A DNA stretch of 64,000 nt from assembly GCA_902168105.1 (NCBI GenBank), contig CABHOY010000055.1, positions 62,001 through 126,000 of the forward strand, written 5' to 3'. A model generated the notes under the pieces. That model was not told the origin of the DNA. It searched no databases and saw nothing but the letters and a program-made list of their open reading frames with translations. Below are positions 8,335 through 16,072 of the stretch, piece after piece (positions within the stretch are counted from its first letter, which is position 1; each line of letters opens with the position of its first letter). The position numbers and the translations under genes were made by a program. Source of the DNA: an uncultured Flavihumibacter sp. (lineage in GTDB: Bacteria > Bacteroidota > Bacteroidia > Chitinophagales > Chitinophagaceae).

Positions 8335-8340
8335 ACCAAA
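8310..8340 (-). promoter_or_regulatory. Bacteroidota-type promoter candidate for folC
   Basis: On the minus strand TTTG (8340-8337) is followed after 19 nt by TACATTTG (8317-8310). This fits TTTG-N19-21-TAnnTTTG at every fixed position. The expected start of transcription would leave a leader of about 15 nt before the folC ATG. Confidence 0.45.
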
Positions 8341-8351
8341 GTAAATATAAT

Positions 8352-9827
8352 TTAGAACTGGGTGGCAGGGCAGCCTACTTTGCCCTCACCGCGCTTGATA
8401 GGAATGATACGCAGTGCGACGAAGCCATCCAGACGGTTCTTGTTCTTCTGGAAAAGATTGGACAACATAGTGGATGATCCGATCACCAGGGGGCCGATGC
8501 GAAGGCCGAGACCAGCGTCAAACTGACCGTTCCTGTTTACGGACAGTGGCAGGTAGCCACCGATGTAACGGGAATCGTAACGGGGCGTTACCTGGAAATA
8601 AGAGATAACGTACGTTTTGCTCGGATCAAATTTGCCGGCGTTGAGCGCCATCTTGCCCGTCGCATTCACGAAGAAGCGGCCGTCAATATTATAGTCTGCC
8701 ATCAGGTTCAGTGCGGCAGGTGTATTCATTCGGAATTTCTCGCCCGATGCTGTTGGCGTAAAGTACGTCTGGATACGACGGTAATATTGCTGCCAGCTTT
8801 CACCATTACGCAGATGGAGGTCGTTCGGATTGACATTTTCTGTACGCAGGTCCAGGTCCGTTACATTAGGAGCCTTTTTATAGGTGATAGCGCCGAGGTC
8901 AGTAATGGACAAGCCTAAACGCAGTTTGTAATCGTCAGCTTCAGGGTTCCACTGGGTATCATCATAGCCTGTCAGGCCATCAACCTGTTCACGCCATTCG
9001 TAGGTCACGCCTACGTCCATACCGACGCCCATATTACCGAGTATTTTATAGTTGCTTGCATTGGGTCTTTCCCAGTTGGCGATACCTTCGCTATAACCTA
9101 CTTTCAGCGTACCGGCATTGATCTCTCCGCTGTTGGTGGAGTTCATCACGAAGGTAGCATTATCTACCTGCGCATAACCGGCGGCAACACCGGATAATAA
9201 CTTCAGTGTAACGCCTCCTTTCAGTACGTTTTCGCCATCATCTTTGAGCACACGGGCGTAAGTGAATCCAAATTCATTCCACCAATGGAAGCTGCCATTG
9301 GCGATCTCCATATCATAACGACGGTTTACCAGGTTCGGATTAGGAAAGTCCTGTGCAAAGAAGTTGGCTATATCGGTAGTAACGTTACCACCGTTGGCCA
9401 TTGCGCGCACACGCCAGGTAAAAGCCACCGATTGCAGTTCATCTATAGAATATAATACAGAAGGCATCATGATGTCCATGTTACCCCATCCAAATTGTTT
9501 GCCTGTAGCAGCACTATCCAGGAAATAATCACGGTTCTTTTGTAACGCTTCCAGTGAATCCGGTGGATGCAGCAGAATGGCGCGTGGGAAACGGATATAC
9601 GTATTTCCGGCAGCAGCATTGATCCCGGCAATATTAACATCCCATTTATAATGAGTGCCAGCCGCAGAAGCAGGATTATTGGGAACACCGTGAATGCCGG
9701 CGTAATGGCTATTGGAATATCCTCCTAAAGTAAATTGTGCCTGAGCCTTGAATGCGCCTGATAAAGACATGGCGATAGTAACACATAACAAGCTGAAGGC
9801 TCTGAATAGCATTGCTCTAAATGGCAT
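8352..9827 (-). CDS. DUF5723-type secreted outer-membrane barrel protein
   Basis: A 491-residue exported protein. The signal peptide covers about residues 1-30 (hydrophobic LLCVTIAMSLSGAF, cleavage near KAQAQ). The mature part starts FTLGGYSNSHYAGIHGVPNNPASAAG, in keeping with DUF5723, where an Asn-Pro-Ala motif near the N-terminus is common. The rest alternates short amphipathic strands and turns, as expected for an outer-membrane beta-barrel. An in-frame ATG at 9812 would also give a good signal peptide. It follows tonB on the same strand but a terminator hairpin lies between them. The role is unknown. Related proteins are seen widely in Bacteroidota and may act in surface structure or transport. 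Confidence 0.75.
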   Translation of the reverse strand: MPFRAMLFRAFSLLCVTIAMSLSGAFKAQAQFTLGGYSNSHYAGIHGVPNNPASAAGTHYKWDVNIAGINAAAGNTYIRFPRAILLHPPDSLEALQKNRDYFLDSAATGKQFGWGNMDIMMPSVLYSIDELQSVAFTWRVRAMANGGNVTTDIANFFAQDFPNPNLVNRRYDMEIANGSFHWWNEFGFTYARVLKDDGENVLKGGVTLKLLSGVAAGYAQVDNATFVMNSTNSGEINAGTLKVGYSEGIANWERPNASNYKILGNMGVGMDVGVTYEWREQVDGLTGYDDTQWNPEADDYKLRLGLSITDLGAITYKKAPNVTDLDLRTENVNPNDLHLRNGESWQQYYRRIQTYFTPTASGEKFRMNTPAALNLMADYNIDGRFFVNATGKMALNAGKFDPSKTYVISYFQVTPRYDSRYIGGYLPLSVNRNGQFDAGLGLRIGPLVIGSSTMLSNLFQKNKNRLDGFVALRIIPIKRGEGKVGCPATQF

Positions 9828-9909
9828 ATACAGTAATTAGTTGGCAGTTCGGTTATTCCCCCAATAACGCAAAAACCTGGCCGTTTATTGGCGGGCAGTA
9901 CAAAAGAAA

Positions 9910-9935
9910 TAGGAAAAGACGTCAGTCTTTTCCTA
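9910..9935 (-). terminator. Terminator after tonB
   Basis: An 11-bp perfect stem (9910-9920 with 9925-9935) and a 4-nt loop. Read on the minus strand it is followed by a T-rich run. It starts 21 bp after the tonB stop. A TATATTTG box (9938-9945, minus strand) next to it could be the -7 element for the DUF5723 gene. Confidence 0.7.
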
Positions 9936-9955
9936 TGCAAATATATTTAAATATA

Positions 9956-10840
9956 TTATTGAACTTTAAAATAAAATCTTATAAGTGCGAATTGCACTTC
10001 AGGAGCATCGGCGTTAACGTTATATTTTAACTGGGTTGCAGCTCTTTTTGCAATTTCTATCAACCGGGAGTTATTCAGCGTAGACCCTTTAAGGGCGTGA
10101 GAAGCTGCGATAACGTTACCCTGTCTGTCCACCTTGATATTGATAGCGATATAACCTGACTCATCGCCTTCATAAGTGAGGGATGGTTTGCTAAGTAGCG
10201 TACGTCCATTGAGGCGGAAATCTGAACGGCCACCGCCTAAACCGCCACCAGTATAGCCACCGCCGTCGGGATTGCCATTGATCTGGCCACGGTCGCCGGG
10301 TTTACCGGTATTCCCTTCTCCGGTGGAGTTGTTGCTGCTCTGGGCGTTGTTACCACTATTACTGCTGCTGGAGCTGCCGCCGCTATATACGGCTTTAGGC
10401 TTCGGTGCAGGTGGAACGGGCGCCGGAGGATTATCTGATTTTTTAGGAGGCGTTTTGGAAGGTTGTGGTTCCAGGTTCTTCGGTGTTTCCCGTGGTTTCT
10501 CCACCGGTTTTTCCGGTTTGGTGATCTCAGGGGCGTCCTCATCATCCTGGGTCGCTATATCTTCCTGCGTAGCATTGTCTGCCGATGGAACCGGCTCGTT
10601 TTCAGGGGTGGAAGCACTTGCTTCACCACTGGTAGGTGGATTGGGATTGAGCGGTTGTTCTTCTCCCATACCTTCATCTGAAGTACCGAGATTTACCTCC
10701 ATACCAAGGTCCTGGTCCGGTAACGGAGGTGGGGCAGAGAAGCCTGCCAACAGCAGCACAACTAACACCAATGCGTGTACGGCAATCGTGGCACCGGCTG
10801 CTTTTAAGTTCTTGTCTGTATTGTCTTCTTTTTTCGGCAT
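9956..10840 (-). CDS. tonB: TonB-like energy transducer
   Basis: A 294-residue inner-membrane protein that would pass proton-motive energy from ExbB/ExbD to outer-membrane receptors. One N-terminal transmembrane helix (about 18-36, VHALVLVVLLLAGF) is followed by a long Pro/Glu/Lys/Ser/Gly-rich spacer across the periplasm (about 40-205). This ends in a Gly-rich stretch, then a TonB C-terminal-like domain (about 208-294, with LSKPSLTYEGDESGYIAINI and RQGNVIAASHAL). No exbB or exbD lies beside it, so they are elsewhere or the gene serves a separate complex. The low-complexity spacer yields a long but meaningless ORF on the other strand. The barrel gene at 1-1162 is a possible client. Confidence 0.85.
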   Translation of the reverse strand: MPKKEDNTDKNLKAAGATIAVHALVLVVLLLAGFSAPPPLPDQDLGMEVNLGTSDEGMGEEQPLNPNPPTSGEASASTPENEPVPSADNATQEDIATQDDEDAPEITKPEKPVEKPRETPKNLEPQPSKTPPKKSDNPPAPVPPAPKPKAVYSGGSSSSSNSGNNAQSSNNSTGEGNTGKPGDRGQINGNPDGGGYTGGGLGGGRSDFRLNGRTLLSKPSLTYEGDESGYIAINIKVDRQGNVIAASHALKGSTLNNSRLIEIAKRAATQLKYNVNADAPEVQFALIRFYFKVQ

Positions 10841-10938
10841 ACACCAAAAGTAAGGATATTTTTTAAAGTGTACATCGTCTCCCAGTCTGGAAATGCCCCT
10901 TTATTACATTAATAACTGATTACCTGTTCCAATTATTA

Positions 10939-10970
10939 TTGCGGGCATCAAGTTTATTGAACTACTTTTG
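10939..10970 (+). promoter_or_regulatory. Promoter candidate for the MFS gene
   Basis: TTG (10939-10941), a 21-nt spacer, then TACTTTTG (10963-10970). This fits the TAnnTTTG -7 box exactly and lies 20 bp before the MFS start codon. Confidence 0.4.
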
Positions 10971-10990
10971 TATTGCCTTAGTGTTTTACG

Positions 10991-12244
10991 ATGTCACTCA
11001 TTTTCTCTCTGTACAGAAAAGCATATGCCGGCTTATCTCCTTCTACCTGGTTATTGGCGGTTGTTTTATTGATCAATCGCAGTGGTGCGATGGCCATTCC
11101 TTTCATGACAGTTTATCTTACGCAGCAACTCCACTTCACCGTGCAGCAAGCGGGCGTCGTGATGGCTTGTTTTGGCGCCGGCGCTATCTGCGGTTCATTT
11201 ATCGGAGGAAAATTGTCTGACAAGATCGGCTTTTATCCGGTACAATTCTGGAGCTTAATGCTGCAAGGATTGATATTCCTGGTATTGGGCCAGATGGAGA
11301 CCTTGCCGCAATTCTGCATTTGTATATTCGTGCTCAGTTGTGTCGGCGACACTTTCCGACCCGCCAACGTAGCCGCTACCGCTTACTATAGCACGCCAGA
11401 GAATCGTACACGTTCCTATTCCTTAAACAGACTGGCTTCTAACCTGGGATGGTCTGTAGGGCCTGCCCTCGGTGGTATCCTGGCAGGATACAGTTATCAT
11501 TTGTTATTCTGGGTAGATGGATTGAGCTGTATTGTCGCCATAACGGTGATGCGTTTTCTGTTACCTCCTGTAAAGATGAAACCTAAGGAAAAGATCACGC
11601 CTGATTGCGAGGTGACCGCTCCCGGTACTCCCAGTGTATATAAAGACTGGGTCTATCTTGCTTTTATTTCCCTGATCACCGTATTTACAACAGGTTTCCT
11701 GCAACTGTCCACGATGGTGCCATTGTACCTGAAATCTGTCGTGCATATGGAAGAAGCGCATATTGGGATGCTGATGGGATTGAACGGATTGCTAGTTGCA
11801 TTCATTGAAATGGTGCTGGTATATAAACTGGAAGGAAGGATGCATAACCTGCTATTCATCACACGGGGTGTCGTGCTCGCAGGACTGGGATATCTGAGCT
11901 TTAATATTTTCCCACCTGTTGCTGCAGCCGGATTGGTCTTTATTATGTTGTTTACGGTAGGAGAGATGCTGAGTATTCCTTTTATGAATTCATTTTTTGC
12001 ACATCGTAGTAGTGAACATAACCGCGGACAATACGCTGGCTTGTATACGATGGCATTTTCGATATCGAGTGTAAGTGCTCCTACTCTGGGGGCTTATATG
12101 GTAGGGCATATGGGCTTTTCTGCCTGGTGGTATTGCACGGCGGCCCTGTGCATTAGCACAGGCGCCGGCTTCTATTTCTTATACAAAAAGGTGATCGCCA
12201 CTACTAGTGTCGAGACCCTTAAAAGTGTGCAAAGTCCTGGGTAA
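10991..12244 (+). CDS. Major facilitator superfamily transporter, multidrug-resistance type
   Basis: A 417-residue protein with about 12 hydrophobic helices. The loop between helices 2 and 3 carries GGKLSDKIGFYPV, the MFS motif A (G-x3-D-x-x-G-R/F-r). RLASNLGWSVGPALGG at helix 5 matches the antiporter motif C of drug exporters. A hydrophilic loop (about 195-215, KMKPKEKITPDCEV) divides the two six-helix halves. It probably exports a small molecule by proton antiport; the substrate is unknown. Its last 26 bp overlap the end of the convergent radical SAM gene, so the two stops interleave and transcription may interfere. Confidence 0.93.
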   Translation: MSLIFSLYRKAYAGLSPSTWLLAVVLLINRSGAMAIPFMTVYLTQQLHFTVQQAGVVMACFGAGAICGSFIGGKLSDKIGFYPVQFWSLMLQGLIFLVLGQMETLPQFCICIFVLSCVGDTFRPANVAATAYYSTPENRTRSYSLNRLASNLGWSVGPALGGILAGYSYHLLFWVDGLSCIVAITVMRFLLPPVKMKPKEKITPDCEVTAPGTPSVYKDWVYLAFISLITVFTTGFLQLSTMVPLYLKSVVHMEEAHIGMLMGLNGLLVAFIEMVLVYKLEGRMHNLLFITRGVVLAGLGYLSFNIFPPVAAAGLVFIMLFTVGEMLSIPFMNSFFAHRSSEHNRGQYAGLYTMAFSISSVSAPTLGAYMVGHMGFSAWWYCTAALCISTGAGFYFLYKKVIATTSVETLKSVQSPG

Positions 12245-13514
12245 AGTCTCCCTTGATCCTTTCAATAGGAGGATTGAAATATCCATATTTCAGGTGAGGA
12301 AATTCCTCATGGATAAGTTCCTGTAACTGTTTAATACCCAGGCAATCACCCACTTCGGTCACACCAAGGCGGCCCAGGTACCAGTCAGGATCAATATTGA
12401 AATTCCTCCACTGTATCATCTTGAGGTCAGTATCCCTGATCAGTTTACGCAGCGCTTCATATTCATCTACGCTATCGGTCATACCCGGGAATGTGAAGTA
12501 GTTGATACTCGTCCAACCATCAAATTCACGTACCACTTTCAGGCTCTCAATGATGTCTTCAAACACGTAGTTATTAGGACGGTAGTATGGCGTATAGAAT
12601 TTCTCCTGTGCGGAGTTGGTACTTACGCGGATGCTGTTCAGTCCTGCTTTACACAGCTCTCTTACTGCATCCGGTTTACTGCCGTTCGTATTGATATTGA
12701 TGCTGCCTTTGGGCGTGTGTTTACGGATCTCAATAATGGAATCGCGGATGGTTTCCCACATCAGCAAAGGTTCGCCCTCGCATCCCTGTCCGAAACTTAC
12801 GATCGGGAAAGGAGCTGTTTCCAGGTGAGGGACAGTGTATTCCACGATCTCTTCTGCAGTCGGTTTAAAACGCAGGCGGTCCTGTGTGGAAACGATGGAT
12901 TCTTCTTCCGGTTGGAAAGAGATACAACCTATACAGTTGGCGTTACAGGCCGGGGAGGATGGTATCGGACATTCCCAGCGCCCCATAAAGTAGTTACGGG
13001 CAGCGGGACAATGATAGGTCAGCGCACAGTTGTCGGCCAGGTGTTTTACCAGGCGATTATGTGGGTACGCGTCCACCAACTGTTTTACACCCTGTTTTAC
13101 TTTCTTATCGTCGAAACCGGCGCATTCCTGGCGGATATCCTGTTCGATACGGGTAGCAGGTACGTAAAATTTCCCGTCCAGCCAGCCTACTGCAGTATAG
13201 CAGAACAGTGGCAGAGTGGGAGCATCCGGCAAGGTTTCGTATGCAGCCAGATAAAAACCGGTATGTGCGGGAGGAATGAAGGCAGCAACTGCCCATCCTT
13301 TGTCACACAGCCCCATTTCGCCGGTTTCGGCGTTTAAACCTATACCACGGCGGCCGGGCAGTTCGTACAGGGAACCGCCTTCCGGCAGTTCTATCCATTC
13401 GTCAGGTTCAATCGGCCATGCATCCCAGCCACTGCGGCCGGTGGTGATCATGGTCGTATCTTCAAAGATGTTGCCTTTCCCGTCAGAGTAAAGTATGTAT
13501 GGAGACTGTTTCAA
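12219..13514 (-). CDS. Radical SAM protein of unknown function with extra cysteines
   Basis: A 431-residue enzyme with the radical SAM cluster motif C-x3-C-x2-C at Cys190, Cys194 and Cys197 (CNANCIGC). Downstream, FGQGCEGEPLL fits the SAM-binding GGE-like region and ININTNGSKPDAV fits a later strand of the half-barrel. The first ~160 residues form a separate domain (ILYSDGKGNIFED, GRRGIGLNAETGEMGLCDKG). Three more cysteines just before the motif (163, 169, 182) could hold a second cluster. The start is uncertain: TTG at 13514 is used here, the frame is open further upstream to 13596, and the first in-frame ATG (13451) would remove conserved-looking residues. It follows a membrane-protein gene by 47 bp. 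The reaction is unknown. Confidence 0.85.
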   Translation of the reverse strand: MKQSPYILYSDGKGNIFEDTTMITTGRSGWDAWPIEPDEWIELPEGGSLYELPGRRGIGLNAETGEMGLCDKGWAVAAFIPPAHTGFYLAAYETLPDAPTLPLFCYTAVGWLDGKFYVPATRIEQDIRQECAGFDDKKVKQGVKQLVDAYPHNRLVKHLADNCALTYHCPAARNYFMGRWECPIPSSPACNANCIGCISFQPEEESIVSTQDRLRFKPTAEEIVEYTVPHLETAPFPIVSFGQGCEGEPLLMWETIRDSIIEIRKHTPKGSININTNGSKPDAVRELCKAGLNSIRVSTNSAQEKFYTPYYRPNNYVFEDIIESLKVVREFDGWTSINYFTFPGMTDSVDEYEALRKLIRDTDLKMIQWRNFNIDPDWYLGRLGVTEVGDCLGIKQLQELIHEEFPHLKYGYFNPPIERIKGDFTQDFAHF

Positions 13515-13561
13515 GTGATCAGATCGTTTCTTGTTGAGTTGGTAATATTCCCACGCAGGTA

Positions 13562-14152
13562 TCAGAGTCTGCTTCTGAAAAATGCGTTCATTTCATCCGC
13601 CGTTACGGCGCCTGTTTCATCCAGTACTTCAAGCTGCAATACTTTATTGTTTTTGAAGTCTATAGTGAGCAGGTCATCCCGCAAAATTACATTATTCAAT
13701 TGGTTCCAGCCAATCAGCTTGTCTGAAAAGGTGCCCGGCAGCTGTAATCCCATCATATCTATCTTCACAAAACAGGGCTGGAAGATCTTGTATTCCGCCC
13801 ATCCGATATAAGCAGAGGCGACGCCTGTCAGAAATAGCAGGAAGGCAATGAGCGGCTGCATATGACTCAGGAAATAGAGGCAACCGGTCAGGCTTACAAT
13901 GGCCTGTATAGTACGCGCCAAACTGTTGGCAGCCTGTATGTTCTGGAAACGCTTCATTATAAAAGGGAAGACCAAAGAGGCCAGGCCCAGCAGGATGAAG
14001 AAAATCGCCATGCTCCAGTTAGGAGAGGGGCTGTTGTATACGCCTATGCCATTCATTAGGAACAGTATACCTGCCAGTCCATGCATCACTGGCTGCAAAC
14101 GAAGGCGTGTTACCGCATTAGGGTGTAGTATCCGGATCTTATATTGTTTCAT
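13562..14152 (-). CDS. Uncharacterised membrane protein with soluble C-terminal domain
   Basis: A 196-residue protein with four predicted transmembrane helices in the first ~130 residues (for example GLAGILFLMNGIGVY, AIFFILLGLASLVFPFI, IVSLTGCLYFL and FLLFLTGVASAYIGW). A soluble C-terminal part of about 65 residues follows (LPGTFSDKLIGWNQLNNVIL, DLLTIDFKNNKVLQLEVLDE). This tail has the strand pattern of a small PH-like domain, which is a guess. I chose the ATG at 14152 over the TTG at 14167. It lies upstream of the radical SAM gene on the same strand (47 bp), so the two may be co-transcribed. Confidence 0.7.
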   Translation of the reverse strand: MKQYKIRILHPNAVTRLRLQPVMHGLAGILFLMNGIGVYNSPSPNWSMAIFFILLGLASLVFPFIMKRFQNIQAANSLARTIQAIVSLTGCLYFLSHMQPLIAFLLFLTGVASAYIGWAEYKIFQPCFVKIDMMGLQLPGTFSDKLIGWNQLNNVILRDDLLTIDFKNNKVLQLEVLDETGAVTADEMNAFFRSRL

Positions 14153-14239
14153 ATTGTCGTTGATCAACGGTCGGGCTTAATTATCTTATCTTATCGTTTA
14201 ACCGGGCCATCAGCATCAATACTTCAGGCCTGGCCGCTT

Positions 14240-15286
14240 TTAGCCTTTATTGGAATGTACCAGCAGGTTACACAGCTTGAACAGCACACGTGCGCCTACA
14301 TTTGCATCCCACTCGCTTACTGATGTGCTCACCTCATTCAGATCAAAACCGATCAGTTTACGGCCGCTTGCTATTACTTTCCGGAAAAGATAATAAAGCT
14401 GTTCTGTCTCAAAGCCACCAGCGACCGGTGTACCGGTATGCGGACATAACTTAGGGTCTAGTCCGTCGATATCAAAGCTGATATAGACCTGCTCCGGTAA
14501 TGTAGCTATGATATCATCACAGATCATCTTCCAGGTATCTCCCTCATACTGACGGTTTTTTATATCCTTGTCAAAGAAGGTCACCACTTTGCCGTCGCTG
14601 TTCTTTATATAGTCTAATTCTTCTTCGCAATAATCGCGGATACCGATCTGTACCAGTTTGGTCAGCTGGGGAACCTCCTTGATAGCGTTGAACATAATGG
14701 AGGCGTGAGAATACTGGAAGCCTTCGTAACCATCGCGGAGATCGCAATGCGCATCTACCTGGAGGATCCCGAATTCACCTTTATGCTCGCCGATGGCCCT
14801 AAAAAAGCCGAGGGGCGTACTATGATCGCCGCCTACCAGCGCTACGAGTTTATCGTTTCTGAGTAGCTCTTTTGTTTGACGGTACACCCAGTCATTCATG
14901 GCCACGGTACCCTTGTTTACATCTATAAGTGTCTTCTTAAGGAATTCATTCTCACTGATATCGCCGCCTTCGGTCAGGAATTTGAGATAAAGTTCCGCTT
15001 CTTTCCGGAGATAGTCACTGCGCAGCAGCATTTGCTTGTCGACATTGCGCATGAAAAAGCCGCACTTCCATCCGTCTTTTACGTCTGAATCGTAAAGGTC
15101 CACCTGGTGGGAGGCCTTAAAGATCTGTTCCGGACCCCTGGCAGTACCGTGGGTGTAAGAAACAGTCACTTCCCAGGGAACAGGCAACAGCACCAGTTTC
15201 GCATCTTCCTCGGTTGTTGGCAGCCCGAATATGTTGTTAGACAGCAGGCTGACCGAATTGGGATCAAATTGAGATAAATCCGCCAT
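14240..15286 (-). CDS. Agmatinase / arginase-family ureohydrolase
   Basis: A 348-residue ureohydrolase. All Mn-binding landmarks are present: GGDHSTPLGFF (His), QVDAHCDLRDGYEGF (Asp, His, Asp) and SFDIDGLDPKLCPHTGTP (Asp, Asp). The family hydrolyses guanidino compounds, for example agmatine to putrescine plus urea; arginine or formimidoylglutamate are other possible substrates. I chose the ATG at 15286 (MADLSQFDP). The longer frame up to 15415 would add 43 residues of basic sequence with no family match, and it reaches into the shared upstream region. Divergent from ccmE. Which guanidino substrate it uses is not decided by the sequence. Confidence 0.88.
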   Translation of the reverse strand: MADLSQFDPNSVSLLSNNIFGLPTTEEDAKLVLLPVPWEVTVSYTHGTARGPEQIFKASHQVDLYDSDVKDGWKCGFFMRNVDKQMLLRSDYLRKEAELYLKFLTEGGDISENEFLKKTLIDVNKGTVAMNDWVYRQTKELLRNDKLVALVGGDHSTPLGFFRAIGEHKGEFGILQVDAHCDLRDGYEGFQYSHASIMFNAIKEVPQLTKLVQIGIRDYCEEELDYIKNSDGKVVTFFDKDIKNRQYEGDTWKMICDDIIATLPEQVYISFDIDGLDPKLCPHTGTPVAGGFETEQLYYLFRKVIASGRKLIGFDLNEVSTSVSEWDANVGARVLFKLCNLLVHSNKG

Positions 15287-15503
15287 GATAATGTAATTTG
15301 ATAAAAAGAGGTTGCCCGGAGGCAGACCCCGTCGTAGGGGCAAACCGTCTATAAAACGATTTTTCCGGCGCAAAGATAGTAATTTATGAACCATCGACCA
15401 TAGGATAGCGCTCACAGCCGCGTTTGCATGGATTCAGCCGTTTTCATGATAAATATCATGTGTTCTTTTATGTAAAAAAATGTGCTTGAAGTTCATTTTG
15501 GTG

Positions 15504-15511
15504 TAATTTTG
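15504..15511 (+). promoter_or_regulatory. Possible -7 promoter box upstream of ccmE
   Basis: TAATTTTG fits TAnnTTTG. A TTG lies upstream at 15486-15488, but the spacing is 15 nt, shorter than the usual 19-21, so the match is partial. It would give a leader of roughly 80 nt before ccmE. Confidence 0.3.
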
Positions 15512-15595
15512 CGGTTGACAAAGACGTATTTTAATATATACGGCTTTTCGGGTTAAAAGGAATGCTTAACAGGAAGAATTTGAATTATTTGCGAT

Positions 15596-15988
15596 ATGAA
15601 GAAATCTAACATTGTCTTGCTGATACTTATTGCTGTAACGATTGGAGTAATTGTAACTGTAGCAGGCGATTTCAGTACTTACGAGACTTTTGCCACCGCA
15701 CGACAGAAAGAAGGGAAAGAATTCCAGGTGATCGGGAAACTGGATACCACTAAAGTATTGGAATACAATCCGGAAAAAGACGCTAACCTGTTCCGTTTCC
15801 ATGTAATTGATAAAACCGGAGAAACCAGACCTGTCGTATTCTATGGCACCAAACCTACCGACTTTGAGAAAGCGGAAAGCGTTGTATTGACAGGTAAAAT
15901 GTCAAACGGTGAGTTCAAATGCAGCAAGATACTCATGAAGTGCCCGTCTAAATATAAGAATGACCAGGTAGCTATAGGCAAAGCATAA
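15596..15988 (+). CDS. ccmE: Cytochrome c maturation heme chaperone CcmE, Cys (CxxxY) variant
   Basis: A 130-residue periplasmic heme chaperone with one N-terminal membrane anchor (about 5-22) and an OB-fold domain (about 40-118). In classic CcmE the heme attaches to His of an H-x3-Y motif. Here the aligned segment is LMKCPSKY, so Cys116 takes that place and Tyr120 is kept. Such CxxxY CcmE proteins are known from some bacteria and archaea with a simplified Ccm pathway. It passes heme toward CcmF, whose gene follows 84 bp downstream on the same strand. The rest of the Ccm genes are not in the window. The ATG at 15596 gives a proper anchor. Confidence 0.9.
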   Translation: MKKSNIVLLILIAVTIGVIVTVAGDFSTYETFATARQKEGKEFQVIGKLDTTKVLEYNPEKDANLFRFHVIDKTGETRPVVFYGTKPTDFEKAESVVLTGKMSNGEFKCSKILMKCPSKYKNDQVAIGKA

Positions 15989-16072
15989 GCGACCGGCCGG
16001 AATATCATGCAACAACATTATTCATTCTATTGTCCATGGACAGCCATCCATGGGCTTTCATACTAGCAGGTT

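Noticed and set aside
10272..10853. Plus-strand 193-residue ORF opposite tonB
   Set aside because: It is Gly/Ser/Leu low complexity, a mirror of the Pro/Glu/Ser spacer in the tonB frame. The tonB frame has a signal anchor and TonB domain; this has no family sign.
12717..13337. Plus-strand 206-residue ORF opposite the radical SAM gene
   Set aside because: The radical SAM frame carries the conserved C-x3-C-x2-C motif; this one is unstructured shadow sequence.
15287..15415. Longer N-terminus of the agmatinase-like gene (start at 15415)
   Set aside because: The added 43 residues are basic and unlike ureohydrolases; the ATG at 15286 starts the family-like sequence.
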